Assembly: GCF_051251695.1 (NCBI RefSeq)
Contig: NZ_JBPOEU010000010.1
Span: 81,999 to 145,998 of the forward strand
Length of the DNA stretch: 64,000 nt
Direction: 5' to 3'
Origin: Maritalea sp051251695
GTDB taxonomy: Bacteria; Pseudomonadota; Alphaproteobacteria; Rhizobiales; Devosiaceae
Positions 8,979-18,045 of this stretch are shown here, piece by piece. Every line of letters begins with the position of its first letter. Position 1 is the stretch's first letter. The notes below the pieces were generated by a model that ran no database searches, was not told the DNA's origin, and saw only the letters and a list, made by a program, of their open reading frames with translations. The translations under genes and the position numbers were made by a program.

Positions 8979-10304
8979 ATGAACGACGCCACCACTGTAC
9001 CTAATGATCTGAACGCGTTTTGGATGCCGTTTACGTCCAACCGCCAATTCAAAAAACAACCACGCATGTTCGTTGGTGCAAAAGACATGCACTACACCAC
9101 AAGCGATGGCCGCCAAGTGCTCGATGGCACGGCTGGCCTATGGTGTTGTAATGCCGGTCATTGCCGTCCCAAAATTACCGAGGCTATTCAAAAGCAAGCT
9201 GCGGAAATGGATTACGCGCCTGCGTTCCAAATGGGTCACCCAAAAGCGTTTCAACTTGCAACTCGGCTGACCGACATTGCGCCAGATGGCATGGACCATG
9301 TGTTTTTCACCAACTCTGGTTCAGAGTCTGTAGAAACAGCCCTAAAGATCGCCCTCGCCTATCAACGTGTTAAAGGCGGCGGCGCGCGAACCCGCTTGAT
9401 CGGGCGAGAGCGCGGTTATCACGGTGTTAATTTTGGCGGTATCTCAGTTGGCGGCATCATGCCAAACCGCAAAATGTTTGGCACCTTGTTGGCAGGCGTT
9501 GACCATATGCCCCACACCCATTTGCCTGAAAAGAACGCTTTTACGCGCGGCATTCCAGAACATGGCGGCGATTTGGCCGACGAGCTGGAGCGTATTGTTG
9601 CGTTGCATGACGCGTCAACTATCGCAGCGGTCATCGTAGAACCAGTTGCTGGCTCAACCGGCGTGCTTGTTCCGCCTAAAGGCTATCTCAAACGTTTGCG
9701 CGAAATCTGTACGAAACACGGCATTTTGCTGATCTTTGACGAAGTCATCACCGGCTTTGGCCGTTTGGGCTCTCCGTTTGGCGCACAGCATTTTGACGTG
9801 ATGCCGGATATGATCACCACCGCCAAAGGCCTGACCAACGGCGTGATCCCTATGGGCGCAGTTTATGTGACCAATGAAATCCATGACGCGTTTATGGAAG
9901 GTCCTGAGCACATGATCGAGTTCTTCCACGGCTACACCTATTCAGGCAACCCAATCGCCAGCGCGGCAGGTTTGGCCACGCTTGAAACTTATGAAGAAGA
10001 AGGTCTGCTGACCCGCGGCGCAGAATTGGCGTCCTATTGGGAAGATGCCCTGCACTCTTTGAAGGACGCCAGACACGTTATTGATATTCGCAATATCGGG
10101 TTGATCGGCGCGATTGAGCTCGAGCCAATTGCTGGACAGCCAACAAAACGCGCGTTCTCATGCTTCCTTGATGCCTATGAGCGCGGGCTGCTTGTGCGCA
10201 CCACGGGCGATACTATTGCCCTCTCCCCGCCATTGATAATCGAGAAATCGCAAATTGATGAGTTGGTAGATATCATTCGAACCGTATTGAACGAGGCTGA
10301 CTAA
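8979..10304 (+). CDS. class III omega-aminotransferase (beta-alanine:pyruvate type)
   Basis: A PLP-dependent class III aminotransferase of 441 residues. The N-terminal FWMPFTSNRQFKK is typical of omega-amino acid:pyruvate transaminases. HVFFTNSGSESVETALKIAL binds the PLP phosphate, LIFDEVITGFGRLG holds the conserved Asp, and the PLP lysine is in TTAKGLTNGVIPMGAVYV. In this setting it should convert beta-alanine or beta-aminoisobutyrate to malonate semialdehyde or its methyl form. Start: GGAGGGGAGG lies about eight bases before the ATG at 8979. The stop codon abuts the next gene's ATG. Confidence 0.92.
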   Translation: MNDATTVPNDLNAFWMPFTSNRQFKKQPRMFVGAKDMHYTTSDGRQVLDGTAGLWCCNAGHCRPKITEAIQKQAAEMDYAPAFQMGHPKAFQLATRLTDIAPDGMDHVFFTNSGSESVETALKIALAYQRVKGGGARTRLIGRERGYHGVNFGGISVGGIMPNRKMFGTLLAGVDHMPHTHLPEKNAFTRGIPEHGGDLADELERIVALHDASTIAAVIVEPVAGSTGVLVPPKGYLKRLREICTKHGILLIFDEVITGFGRLGSPFGAQHFDVMPDMITTAKGLTNGVIPMGAVYVTNEIHDAFMEGPEHMIEFFHGYTYSGNPIASAAGLATLETYEEEGLLTRGAELASYWEDALHSLKDARHVIDIRNIGLIGAIELEPIAGQPTKRAFSCFLDAYERGLLVRTTGDTIALSPPLIIEKSQIDELVDIIRTVLNEAD

Positions 10305-11795
10305 ATGTCGACCATCCAAAACGCCATCAATGGCCAAAAGGTCACTTCTGTTTCTGACAACCGTGTGCCGGTGTTTAATCCCGCAACTGGCGAACAAAGT
10401 GCTGAATTGCCTCTTTCCACTGTGGAAGAAGTCAACGCAGCGGTCGCGGCTGCAAAAGCAGCGGCACCGGCTTGGGGAGATACACCGCCCCTAAAACGCG
10501 CGCGTTTTATGTTCAAATACAACGAGTTATTGAACAAGCACGCAGACGACATCGCGCGTGAGATTTCCAAGGAACATGGGAAAACCCATGACGATGCATT
10601 AGGCGAAGTGACCCGCGGCATCGAGGTCGTAGAGTTCGCTTGCGGCATCCCTACCTTGTTAAAAGGCGATTATAGTCGCAATGTTGGCCCGTCCGTCGAC
10701 ACATATGCCGACCGCAAGCCATTAGGCGTTGTGGCTGGCATCACCCCGTTCAACTTCCCTGCAATGGTCCCCATGTGGATGTTCCCTGTGGCCATCGCTT
10801 GCGGCAATACATTCGTGCTCAAACCCTCCGAGCGTGACCCATCGGCCCCCATGCTTATTTGGGACTTGTTCCAAGAAGCTGGGTTCCCCGATGGCGTATT
10901 GAACGTTGTACATGGTGATAAATTGGCCGTGGATACGCTTTTGGATCACCAAGACGTCAAAGCGATCAGCTTTGTCGGCTCTACCCCAATCGCAGAATAT
11001 GTCTATCAACGCGGCACAGCTGCTGGCAAACGCGTACAAGCACTTGGCGGCGCTAAAAATCACATGATCATCATGCCGGACGCGGACATGGACAAAGCCG
11101 CCGACGCCCTGATGGGCGCAGGTTATGGTTCGGCTGGCGAACGGTGCATGGCAATTTCTGTCGCCGTTCCAATTGGCGAAAAAACCGCTGACACGTTGGT
11201 CGCAAAGCTTAAGCCGCGTGTTGAAGCCTTAAAAGTTGGCCCTGCATCAGACAAAGACGCTGAAATGGGCCCGCTCATCACCAAGATGCATCAGGACAAA
11301 GTTTCTGACTATATCGACCAAGGCGTCGCATCAGGCGCAGACCTTGTTGTTGATGGTCGTGGATATGCACCGCAGGGTTATGAGAACGGCTATTATGTTG
11401 GCGGCACATTGTTTGACCGCGTGACGACTGACATGTCGATCTATCAAGAAGAAATTTTCGGCCCCGTTTTGTCGGTTGTTCGCGCAGGCGACTACCAAGA
11501 AGCCGTTGATATGATCAACGCGCATCAATACGGAAACGGCACCGCAATCTTTACCCGAGATGGCGATGCAGCCCGTGAATTTGCCGACAAAATCGAAGTG
11601 GGTATGGTCGGCGTTAACGTGCCAATTCCCGTGCCAGTGGCTTACCACAGCTTTGGCGGCTGGAAGCGCTCATCGTTTGGCGCGCACGGCATGTATGGTC
11701 CAGAGGGCGTACATTTTTACACACGGCTAAAAACGGTCACCACAAGATGGCCAGGCGGCATTAAAGAAGGCGCAGTTTTCAACTTCCCGTCGTAA
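10305..11795 (+). CDS. mmsA: CoA-acylating (methyl)malonate-semialdehyde dehydrogenase
   Basis: A 496-residue aldehyde dehydrogenase. ITPFNFPAMVPMWMFPVAIA and GAKNHMIIMPDAD are typical of MmsA/IolA, and the catalytic cysteine is in SAGERCMAIS. MmsA enzymes form acetyl-CoA or propionyl-CoA from malonate or methylmalonate semialdehyde with NAD and CoA, releasing CO2. It starts directly after the aminotransferase stop with no gap, so translation is probably coupled. This would be the last step of uracil and thymine breakdown here. Confidence 0.94.
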   Translation: MSTIQNAINGQKVTSVSDNRVPVFNPATGEQSAELPLSTVEEVNAAVAAAKAAAPAWGDTPPLKRARFMFKYNELLNKHADDIAREISKEHGKTHDDALGEVTRGIEVVEFACGIPTLLKGDYSRNVGPSVDTYADRKPLGVVAGITPFNFPAMVPMWMFPVAIACGNTFVLKPSERDPSAPMLIWDLFQEAGFPDGVLNVVHGDKLAVDTLLDHQDVKAISFVGSTPIAEYVYQRGTAAGKRVQALGGAKNHMIIMPDADMDKAADALMGAGYGSAGERCMAISVAVPIGEKTADTLVAKLKPRVEALKVGPASDKDAEMGPLITKMHQDKVSDYIDQGVASGADLVVDGRGYAPQGYENGYYVGGTLFDRVTTDMSIYQEEIFGPVLSVVRAGDYQEAVDMINAHQYGNGTAIFTRDGDAAREFADKIEVGMVGVNVPIPVPVAYHSFGGWKRSSFGAHGMYGPEGVHFYTRLKTVTTRWPGGIKEGAVFNFPS

Positions 11796-11829
11796 GCAAC
11801 ATAAGTTTGAATATTTGAGGGACGAGCAC

Positions 11830-13080
11830 ATGACAGCACCAGGCACCAACCAACGTATCAATAGCGATCGGCTATGGGACAGTTTGATGGAAATGGCGAA
11901 AATCGGACCCGGTTTGCGGGGCGGCAATAACCGCCAGACCGTCACCGATGAAGATAGCGAAGGCCGTCACCTGTTCCGTAAATGGTGTGAAGACGCTGGT
12001 ATGAGCATGGGTGTTGACCAGATGGGCAACATGTTCATGCGCCATGAAGGCACTGACCCTAACGCCCTTCCCGTTTATGTTGGTTCGCATTTGGATACCC
12101 AGCCAACCGGCGGCAAATATGATGGCGTTTTGGGCGTTCTTTCTGGCCTAGAAATCATCCGCACCCTGAATGATCTAAACATCAAAACCAAGCACCCGAT
12201 CGTTGTGACCAACTGGACCAACGAAGAAGGCACCCGCTTCGCCCCCGCCATGCTTGCATCCGGCGTTTTCGCTGGTATGCACACACAAGACTGGGCATAT
12301 GATCGCGAAGATGCGGAAGGCAAGAAATTCGGCGCGGAACTGGAACGTGTCGGCTGGAAGGGCGAAGAAGAAGTGGGCGCACGCAAAATGCATGCCTTCT
12401 TTGAACTCCATATCGAGCAAGGTCCAATTTTAGAGGCCGAAGGCAAAGAAATTGGCGTCGTAACCCATGGCCAGGGCCTTTCATGGACGCAGTTCACGAT
12501 CACCGGCAAAGAAAGCCACACCGGATCAACTCCAATGCCAATGCGCAAAAACGCGGGTCTTGGCATGGCGCGTGTTTTGGATTTGGTCGACAAAGTCGCT
12601 TGGAGCCACAAGCCCGACGCCGTCGGCGCGGCTGGCCATATCGATGTCTATCCCAACTCACGCAATGTGATCCCGGGCAAAGTCGTCTTCACCGTCGATC
12701 TACGCTCACCAAGCCTTGCAACCATTGAAGACATGGAACAACAAGTCGCCATTGGCGCGATGAAAATTTGCGAAGAAATGGGCCTTGGCATCGAGATTGA
12801 AAAAGTTGGCGGCTTTGACCCAGTTGAGTTTGATGAGAAATGCGTGACCGCAGTGCGCAACGCGGCGGAACGTCTGGGCTATTCACACCGTAATCTCATT
12901 TCCGGCGCTGGCCACGACGCCTGCTGGATCAACCGCACCGCCCCAACCGCCATGGTGATGTGCCCCTGCGTTGATGGTCTTAGCCACAACGAGGACGAAG
13001 ACATAAGCCAAGATTGGGCAGCGGCGGGGACTGATGTGTTGTTCCATGCGGTTGTGGAAACGGCGGAGATTGTTGAATAG
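11830..13080 (+). CDS. Zn-dependent N-carbamoyl-beta-alanine amidohydrolase (beta-ureidopropionase type)
   Basis: A 416-residue M20-type metal hydrolase of the AllC/HyuC/PydC group. Metal-binding motifs are GSHLDTQPTGGKYDGVLG, NEEGTRFAPAM and FFELHIEQGPILE. The dimerisation insert follows (GKESHTGSTPMPMR), and a late HNEDED segment completes the site. Family members remove carbamoyl groups from N-carbamoyl amino acids. Between an aminotransferase and a dihydropyrimidinase the substrate should be N-carbamoyl-beta-alanine. The ATG at 11830 follows a GAGGGACGAG stretch. An in-frame TTG lies 15 bases earlier. Confidence 0.92.
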   Translation: MTAPGTNQRINSDRLWDSLMEMAKIGPGLRGGNNRQTVTDEDSEGRHLFRKWCEDAGMSMGVDQMGNMFMRHEGTDPNALPVYVGSHLDTQPTGGKYDGVLGVLSGLEIIRTLNDLNIKTKHPIVVTNWTNEEGTRFAPAMLASGVFAGMHTQDWAYDREDAEGKKFGAELERVGWKGEEEVGARKMHAFFELHIEQGPILEAEGKEIGVVTHGQGLSWTQFTITGKESHTGSTPMPMRKNAGLGMARVLDLVDKVAWSHKPDAVGAAGHIDVYPNSRNVIPGKVVFTVDLRSPSLATIEDMEQQVAIGAMKICEEMGLGIEIEKVGGFDPVEFDEKCVTAVRNAAERLGYSHRNLISGAGHDACWINRTAPTAMVMCPCVDGLSHNEDEDISQDWAAAGTDVLFHAVVETAEIVE

Positions 13081-13095
13081 GTACAAGGTTTAAGG

Positions 13096-13264
13096 TGACC
13101 CCGGATCAAGTCCGGGGAGGCCAAAAGGAAGGGTGGGAGTTACCCCTTGGGCACTCCAGCACTCAATGCGGAATGAGACGAAAGCCAATGGGCGGAGGCA
13201 ATCCAGCACCTTACGCGGGATAACATAAGCCCCACAGGGGCATTCCCGGCCTTGAGCCGGGATC
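13096..13264. repeat. REP-like palindromic repeat, copy 1
   Basis: It contains the hairpin CCCCGGATCAAGTCCGGGG (13099-13117, loop TCAAG) and the 35-base block at 13230-13264 that starts CCCCACAGGGGCATT and ends with the hairpin CCCGGC-CTTGA-GCCGGG. The same two end sequences recur in the same order downstream of the GIY-YIG gene, with one mismatch in the 35-base block. Confidence 0.75.
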
Positions 13265-13283
13265 GACAGAAAAGGAAAAAAAG

Positions 13284-13571
13284 CTGAGCTACTATGTCTA
13301 CATCCTCGCCAACAAGCCTGAAGGCGCAATCTATGTGGGATCAGCGAGAGACTTAAGGCAGCGAGTGGAGCAACATCGGAGCGGTGAGGTTGAGGGACAT
13401 ACAAAGAAGTATAACATCAAAACGTTGGTTTTCTTTGAACGCTTTGACGAACCTGATGAAGCCATTGCAATGGAATACCGTCTGAAAAAATGGCGACGCG
13501 AGTGGAAGGATAAGTTGATCGAGAAAGCAAACCCGGAATGGCGCGACATTTCCGCTGACATTCCTTATTAG
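13284..13571 (+). CDS. GIY-YIG nuclease family protein, probable CTG start
   Basis: The frame encodes LSYYVYILANKPEGAIYVG then SARDLRQRVEQH, a GIY-YIG fold with motif VYI...YVG and the conserved Arg, followed by a YRLKKWRREWKDKLIE helix typical of the UPF0213/YhbQ-like group. No ATG, GTG or TTG lies between the in-frame stop at 13221 and the motif. CTG at 13284 stands where homologues have their initiator Met before SYYVYIL, and AAGGAAA precedes it. The gene, about 95 residues, sits between two copies of a palindromic repeat inside the pyrimidine locus. It may be a working gene or one that lost its normal start. Confidence 0.68.
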   Translation: MSYYVYILANKPEGAIYVGSARDLRQRVEQHRSGEVEGHTKKYNIKTLVFFERFDEPDEAIAMEYRLKKWRREWKDKLIEKANPEWRDISADIPY

Positions 13572-13580
13572 GGCTTAAGT

Positions 13581-13688
13581 TGACCCCGGATCAGCCTGCG
13601 CGGCGCGAACGCCACTTTTTGATACGGGGATGCCAAGGGTAAAATCGACTTGTCCCCACAGGGGCATTCCCGGCCCTGAGCCGGGATC
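13581..13688. repeat. REP-like palindromic repeat, copy 2
   Basis: It begins TGACCCCGGATCA like copy 1 and ends in the 35-base block at 13654-13688 with the hairpin CCCGGC-CCTGA-GCCGGG, differing from copy 1 by one base. The middle parts of the two copies differ in length and sequence. Confidence 0.72.
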
Positions 13689-13775
13689 AAAAGGGGAAAA
13701 ATACAAGCGCAACAGCGCAGACCAAAATCGAACAAAGCCGCAAGGCACCACAAATTTCTTTGGGAGGAGGAACAA

Positions 13776-15230
13776 ATGGCATCGAAAGTGATCAAAGGCG
13801 GGACAATTGTCACCGCAGACCTAACCTACGAAGCAGACGTTAATATTGAAGGCGGTGTGATCACCGAAATTGGGCCTGGCCTTTCCGGCGATGAAACCTT
13901 GGACGCAACCGGCGCATACATTATGCCCGGCGGGATCGACCCGCACACCCACCTCGAAATGCCCTTTATGGGCACTTATTCCAGTGATGATTTTGAAAGC
14001 GGTACCCGTGCAGCGGTTGCGGGCGGCACCACGATGGTTGTGGATTTTTGCCTGCCCGACCCAAACCAGTCTTTGCTTGAAGCCATTGCCCGATGGGACA
14101 ATAAATCCTCCCGCGCCAATTGCGATTATTCCTTTCACATGGCGATCACATGGTGGGGCGAGCAAGTCTTCAACGAGATGCCCGAGGTCACCAAACGCGG
14201 CATCAACACGTTCAAGCATTTCATGGCCTATAAGGGCGCGCTGATGGTGGATGATGATGAAATGTATTCATCATTCAAACGCTGTGCCGAAATTGGCGCC
14301 CTGCCCCTCGTCCATGCAGAAAATGGCGACGTTGTTGCGCAACTCCAAGCCCAATTGTTGGCAGAAGGCAACAATGGCCCAGAAGCACACGCCTATTCTC
14401 GCCCTCCCGAGGTGGAAGGCGAAGCCACCAACCGCGCGATCATGATTGCTGATATGGCGGGTGTTCCGGTTTACATCGTTCACACCTCAAGCGAACAAGC
14501 CCACGAGGCTATTCGCCGCGCACGGCAAAACGGCATTCGCGCATTTGGCGAGCCGCTAATCCAGCACCTAACGCTTGATGATGGCGAATATGCGAACGCA
14601 GATTGGGACCATGCCGCCCGCCGCGTTATGTCCCCGCCGTTCCGCAATAAAAAGCACCAAGACAGCCTTTGGGCAGGTCTTCAGTCAGGCAGCTTGCAAG
14701 TGGTTGCAACTGACCATTGCGCGTTTACGACAGAGCAAAAACGCAATGGGCTGAATGATTTCACGCTGATCCCGAACGGCACTGGTGGCCTTGAAGACCG
14801 GATGCCGATGCTTTGGACCCACGGCGTGGCCACTGGCCGCTTGACCATGAACGAATTCGTGGCTGTTACTTCCACAAACATCGCGAAAATCCTGAATATG
14901 TACCCGAAAAAGGGTGCGGTTTTGGTGGGTGCTGATGCTGACCTGGTGGTATGGGACCCTAACAAAGAGAAGACGATAGGCGCAGCCACGCAACAATCTG
15001 CCATTGATTACAACGTATTTGAGGGCAAACACGTTAAGGGCCTTCCGCGCTACACATTGAGCCGAGGCAAAGTGGTGGTTGATGACGGCGCGGTAAAAAC
15101 CGAAGAAGGTCACGGTAAGTTCGTTGCTCGCGAACCCTACAGCGCCACCAACAAAGCCCTGTCGCAGTGGAAACAAGTCACCGCACCACGCAAGGTGGAA
15201 CGCACTGGCATTCCGGCAAGTGGGGTTTAG
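13776..15230 (+). CDS. hydA: dihydropyrimidinase
   Basis: A 484-residue amidohydrolase of the dihydropyrimidinase/hydantoinase family. Metal ligands lie in GGIDPHTHLEMPFMG and the lysine expected to be carbamylated is in TFKHFMAYKGAL. LVHAENGDVVAQ, VYIVHTSSEQAHEAIRRA and VATDHCAFTTEQK supply the other active-site residues. It hydrolyses dihydrouracil or dihydrothymine to the N-carbamoyl beta-amino acid, the step between PreTA and the amidohydrolase upstream. A strong GGGAGGAGG site precedes the ATG. The repeat-flanked GIY-YIG gene separates it from the amidohydrolase, so it may have its own promoter. Confidence 0.95.
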   Translation: MASKVIKGGTIVTADLTYEADVNIEGGVITEIGPGLSGDETLDATGAYIMPGGIDPHTHLEMPFMGTYSSDDFESGTRAAVAGGTTMVVDFCLPDPNQSLLEAIARWDNKSSRANCDYSFHMAITWWGEQVFNEMPEVTKRGINTFKHFMAYKGALMVDDDEMYSSFKRCAEIGALPLVHAENGDVVAQLQAQLLAEGNNGPEAHAYSRPPEVEGEATNRAIMIADMAGVPVYIVHTSSEQAHEAIRRARQNGIRAFGEPLIQHLTLDDGEYANADWDHAARRVMSPPFRNKKHQDSLWAGLQSGSLQVVATDHCAFTTEQKRNGLNDFTLIPNGTGGLEDRMPMLWTHGVATGRLTMNEFVAVTSTNIAKILNMYPKKGAVLVGADADLVVWDPNKEKTIGAATQQSAIDYNVFEGKHVKGLPRYTLSRGKVVVDDGAVKTEEGHGKFVAREPYSATNKALSQWKQVTAPRKVERTGIPASGV

Positions 15231-15353
15231 TTGAGTATGGCCAGTACTTGCCCTAGCGAATGCAGTGGACGATCGTCGAACCGACAAAAAAGTTTCTCAC
15301 CGAGCGCAGATTCCAGTATTCCAGATTCTGTACGCAACGTCGACGAGGGATTG

Positions 15354-15470
15354 ATGAAGTGTGCCTATTGCGGATGTGTTTATGGTCGCATTACTAACCA
15401 GAAGTTCGGCCATTATAATAATGGAGTGATTGGGCATGGCTGGTACGGAGCAAATACTCATGACGAATAA
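15354..15470 (+). CDS. possible 38-residue Cys-rich small protein
   Basis: A short frame starts at an ATG four to nine bases after GAGGGA and encodes MKCAYCGCVYGRITNQKFGH and a Gly/His/Asn-rich tail. The CAYCGC cluster could bind metal. The frame ends ten bases inside the next gene if that gene starts at 15460, allowing translational coupling. I recognise no family. The gap 15231-15459 otherwise shows no gene. It may equally be chance sequence in an ABC transporter leader. Confidence 0.2.
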   Translation: MKCAYCGCVYGRITNQKFGHYNNGVIGHGWYGANTHDE

Positions 15471-16245
15471 CACCGTAATACAAACCAACAATCTGGATCT
15501 CACCTTCGAAACCAATGACGGGCCGGTCCAAGCGCTTCAAGGCATTGATCTAACCGTTGAACTTGGCGAATTTGTTTCGTTTATCGGTCCATCCGGTTGC
15601 GGTAAAACCACGCTTTTGCGGGTGATTGCAGATTTGGAGAAGCCGACCGGGGGCACGATACAAGTTAACGGCATGACGCCAGAACAAGCGCGGATGAAAC
15701 GCGCTTACGGTTATGTGTTTCAGGCTGCAGCACTTTACCCTTGGCGCACGATTGGCGGCAACATTTCCCTTCCGCTTGAAGTGATGGGCATGTCAAAAGC
15801 CGAGCGCAAAGCTCAGATCAAGAAAAACCTTGAGCTGGTCAATTTGGAAGGGTTTGAGCAAAAATTCCCATGGCAATTGTCCGGTGGGATGCAACAACGC
15901 GCTTCGATTGCGCGGGCGCTGAGTTTTGACCCAGACATGCTGTTGATGGATGAACCGTTTGGCGCATTGGACGAGATTGTTCGTGATTACTTAAACGAGC
16001 AACTTTTAGAACTTTGGGCGAAGACTAAAAAGACCGTGGTGTTCGTCACTCACTCCATTCCCGAAGCGGTGTTCCTCTCCACAAAAATCGTTGTAATGAG
16101 CCCCCGCCCCGGCCGCATTCATGAAGTCATTGATTGTGATCTGGGAGAAAATCGCACCCTTGATATTCGCGAAACGCCGCGCTTTATCGAAATTGCACAT
16201 CAAGTGCGTGAAGGTTTGAAATTGGGGCACGCACATGACGAGTAG
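15460..16245 (+). CDS. ABC transporter ATPase, nitrate/taurine/pyrimidine-precursor type
   Basis: An ATPase of the NitT/TauT (SsuB/ThiZ-like) group. Walker A is GPSGCGKTTLL, the Q-loop is GYVFQAAALYPWRT, the signature is LSGGMQQRASIARAL, and Walker B is MLLMDEPFGALDEIVRD with the H-loop in VTHSIPEAVFLS. Two starts are plausible: 15460, used here, and 15436, each with GGAG about nine bases upstream. It energises the two permeases and binding protein that follow. With its position behind dihydropyrimidinase, it is likely to import a pyrimidine or related compound. Confidence 0.9.
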   Translation: MTNNTVIQTNNLDLTFETNDGPVQALQGIDLTVELGEFVSFIGPSGCGKTTLLRVIADLEKPTGGTIQVNGMTPEQARMKRAYGYVFQAAALYPWRTIGGNISLPLEVMGMSKAERKAQIKKNLELVNLEGFEQKFPWQLSGGMQQRASIARALSFDPDMLLMDEPFGALDEIVRDYLNEQLLELWAKTKKTVVFVTHSIPEAVFLSTKIVVMSPRPGRIHEVIDCDLGENRTLDIRETPRFIEIAHQVREGLKLGHAHDE

Positions 16246-17134
16246 TCGAGAAGGATTTGCCGCATTTTTGCATGATCGGCTGATCCCGATCGGTACCGTT
16301 TTGCTGGCCATTTTTGTTTTATGGTACATTTTCACTGCCGTTTTAAACGCACCATTTGAGCGCGATCAGGCGGGACGTGCCGGGGTTGAGATTTCCACCA
16401 CTCAGTTGATTGCCAACACGATGGCGCAAAAACGCCCCGTGCTGCCAGCTCCACATCAAGTGGTTGTCGAGATATGGCAAACCACGGTTGAAAAGAAAAT
16501 CACATCCAAGCGGTCACTGGTTTATCATACTTGGGTCACCCTTTCTTCAACCCTCTTAGGCTTTGCCCTTGGCACTGGTTTGGGCGTGTTGCTGGCCGTG
16601 GGCATTGTCCACTCTAAAGTGCTCGACAAAAGCCTGATGCCTTGGATCATCACCTCGCAAACCATACCCATTTTGGCGATTGCCCCGATGGTGATCGTGG
16701 TGTTGAACGCGATTGGCATTTCGGGGCTTTTGCCCAAAGCGATTATTTCGATGTACTTGTCATTCTTCCCCATTGCCGTTGGTATGGTGAAGGGTTTGCG
16801 TTCCCCCGAAGTAATGCATTTGGATCTTATGCACACCTACAATGCCAGTCGATCCCAAGTATTTTGGAAATTGCGCTGGCCTGCGTCAGTGCCATTCCTT
16901 TTCACCTCCATGAAAGTCGCAGTTGCCATCAGCTTAGTTGGCGCGATTGTTGGTGAATTGCCTACCGGTGCATCTGCTGGTTTGGGCGCGCGATTGCTAT
17001 CCGGCTCGTACTATGGCCAAACCATTCAGATTTGGTCTGCACTCATCGCAGCGGCAGTGTTGGCCGCATTGCTGGTCGTGTTTATCGACATTATTGGCCG
17101 CGCGGTCACCAACAGCATGGGGGCAAAAGCATGA
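16235..17134 (+). CDS. ABC transporter permease (BPD_transp_1), first
   Basis: A 299-residue inner-membrane permease. One N-terminal helix (VLLAIFVLWYIFTAVL) is followed by about 60 non-membrane residues and then a core of about five helices typical of SsuC/TauC permeases. The coupling-helix region is YNASRSQVFWKLRWPASVPF. The ATG overlaps the ATPase end by 11 bases, and the end overlaps the second permease by four. Having two different permeases in one NitT-type operon suggests a heterodimeric channel. Confidence 0.9.
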   Translation: MTSSREGFAAFLHDRLIPIGTVLLAIFVLWYIFTAVLNAPFERDQAGRAGVEISTTQLIANTMAQKRPVLPAPHQVVVEIWQTTVEKKITSKRSLVYHTWVTLSSTLLGFALGTGLGVLLAVGIVHSKVLDKSLMPWIITSQTIPILAIAPMVIVVLNAIGISGLLPKAIISMYLSFFPIAVGMVKGLRSPEVMHLDLMHTYNASRSQVFWKLRWPASVPFLFTSMKVAVAISLVGAIVGELPTGASAGLGARLLSGSYYGQTIQIWSALIAAAVLAALLVVFIDIIGRAVTNSMGAKA

Positions 17135-17994
17135 ACATCAGTTGGATCATTGCGGCTCTGGTTTTTTGGATTGCGACATGGGCGATCAACCAGGTTTTGG
17201 CCAAAAGACGCTTTAAAGACAAAGTGGTACAAGGTGGCGTGGATGTATTGATTCCGATTTTGTTTGGCGCGGCCCTGCTGGTGTTGTGGGAAGGCGTTTG
17301 CCAGGGCTTTAACGTCCCCACAGTTTTATTGCCACCCCCATCAATGATTTGGGCGCGGATTACCTCTTCGGTTGATATCTTGTTCGCCGATTTTCAACAG
17401 ACCTATATGAAGGCGGTGATCGCCGGGTTTGTCATGGGGTGTGGTTCGGGCTTTATCGCCGCCATCATTGTGGATCGCATTCCGTTTTTGCGCAAAGGCT
17501 TGCTGCCGGTTGGCAACCTTGTCGCCGCCCTACCCATCGTGGGTATCGCACCGATTATGGTGATGTGGTTTGGCTTTGATTGGCCGTCAAAAGCTGCCGT
17601 TGTTGTGGTGATGACCTTCTTCCCCATGTTGGTGAACACGGTTGCGGGCCTGGCTGCGTCCGGTCATATTGAACGGGACTTGATGCATACTTATGCATCG
17701 AATTATTGGCAGACATTGTTCAAGCTGCGCTTACCCGCAGCGATGCCGTTTATTTTTAATGCGCTTAAAATCAATTCCACATTGGCATTGATTGGCGCGA
17801 TTGTTGCCGAGTTTTTCGGCACCCCAATTGTTGGCATGGGTTTCCGTATTTCCACCGAGGTGGGGCGGATGAATGTCGACATGGTTTGGGCTGAGATTTT
17901 TGTCGCAGCCCTCGCCGGCTCGCTTTCATATGGGCTGTTGGCTCTGTTGGAACGAGCAGTTACTTTCTGGCACCCATCTTATCGGTCAAAATAA
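17131..17994 (+). CDS. ABC transporter permease (BPD_transp_1), second
   Basis: A 287-residue permease paralogous to the preceding one, with an N-terminal helix pair and the EAA-like coupling loop YASNYWQTLFKLRLPAAMPF. The start is the ATG at 17131, which overlaps the preceding stop as ATGA. An in-frame start at 17032 lies wholly inside the previous gene and adds charged sequence unlike the family, so I rejected it. It pairs with the first permease, the ATPase and the binding protein. Confidence 0.9.
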   Translation: MNISWIIAALVFWIATWAINQVLAKRRFKDKVVQGGVDVLIPILFGAALLVLWEGVCQGFNVPTVLLPPPSMIWARITSSVDILFADFQQTYMKAVIAGFVMGCGSGFIAAIIVDRIPFLRKGLLPVGNLVAALPIVGIAPIMVMWFGFDWPSKAAVVVVMTFFPMLVNTVAGLAASGHIERDLMHTYASNYWQTLFKLRLPAAMPFIFNALKINSTLALIGAIVAEFFGTPIVGMGFRISTEVGRMNVDMVWAEIFVAALAGSLSYGLLALLERAVTFWHPSYRSK

Positions 17995-18045
17995 GAACAA
18001 GAATTACCGGTTGGATATTTGAAGAATTATTGAGGAGGAGAAAAC

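Noticed and set aside
12075..12611. 178-residue minus-strand frame
   Set aside because: Shadow of the amidohydrolase, whose metal motifs are intact on the plus strand.
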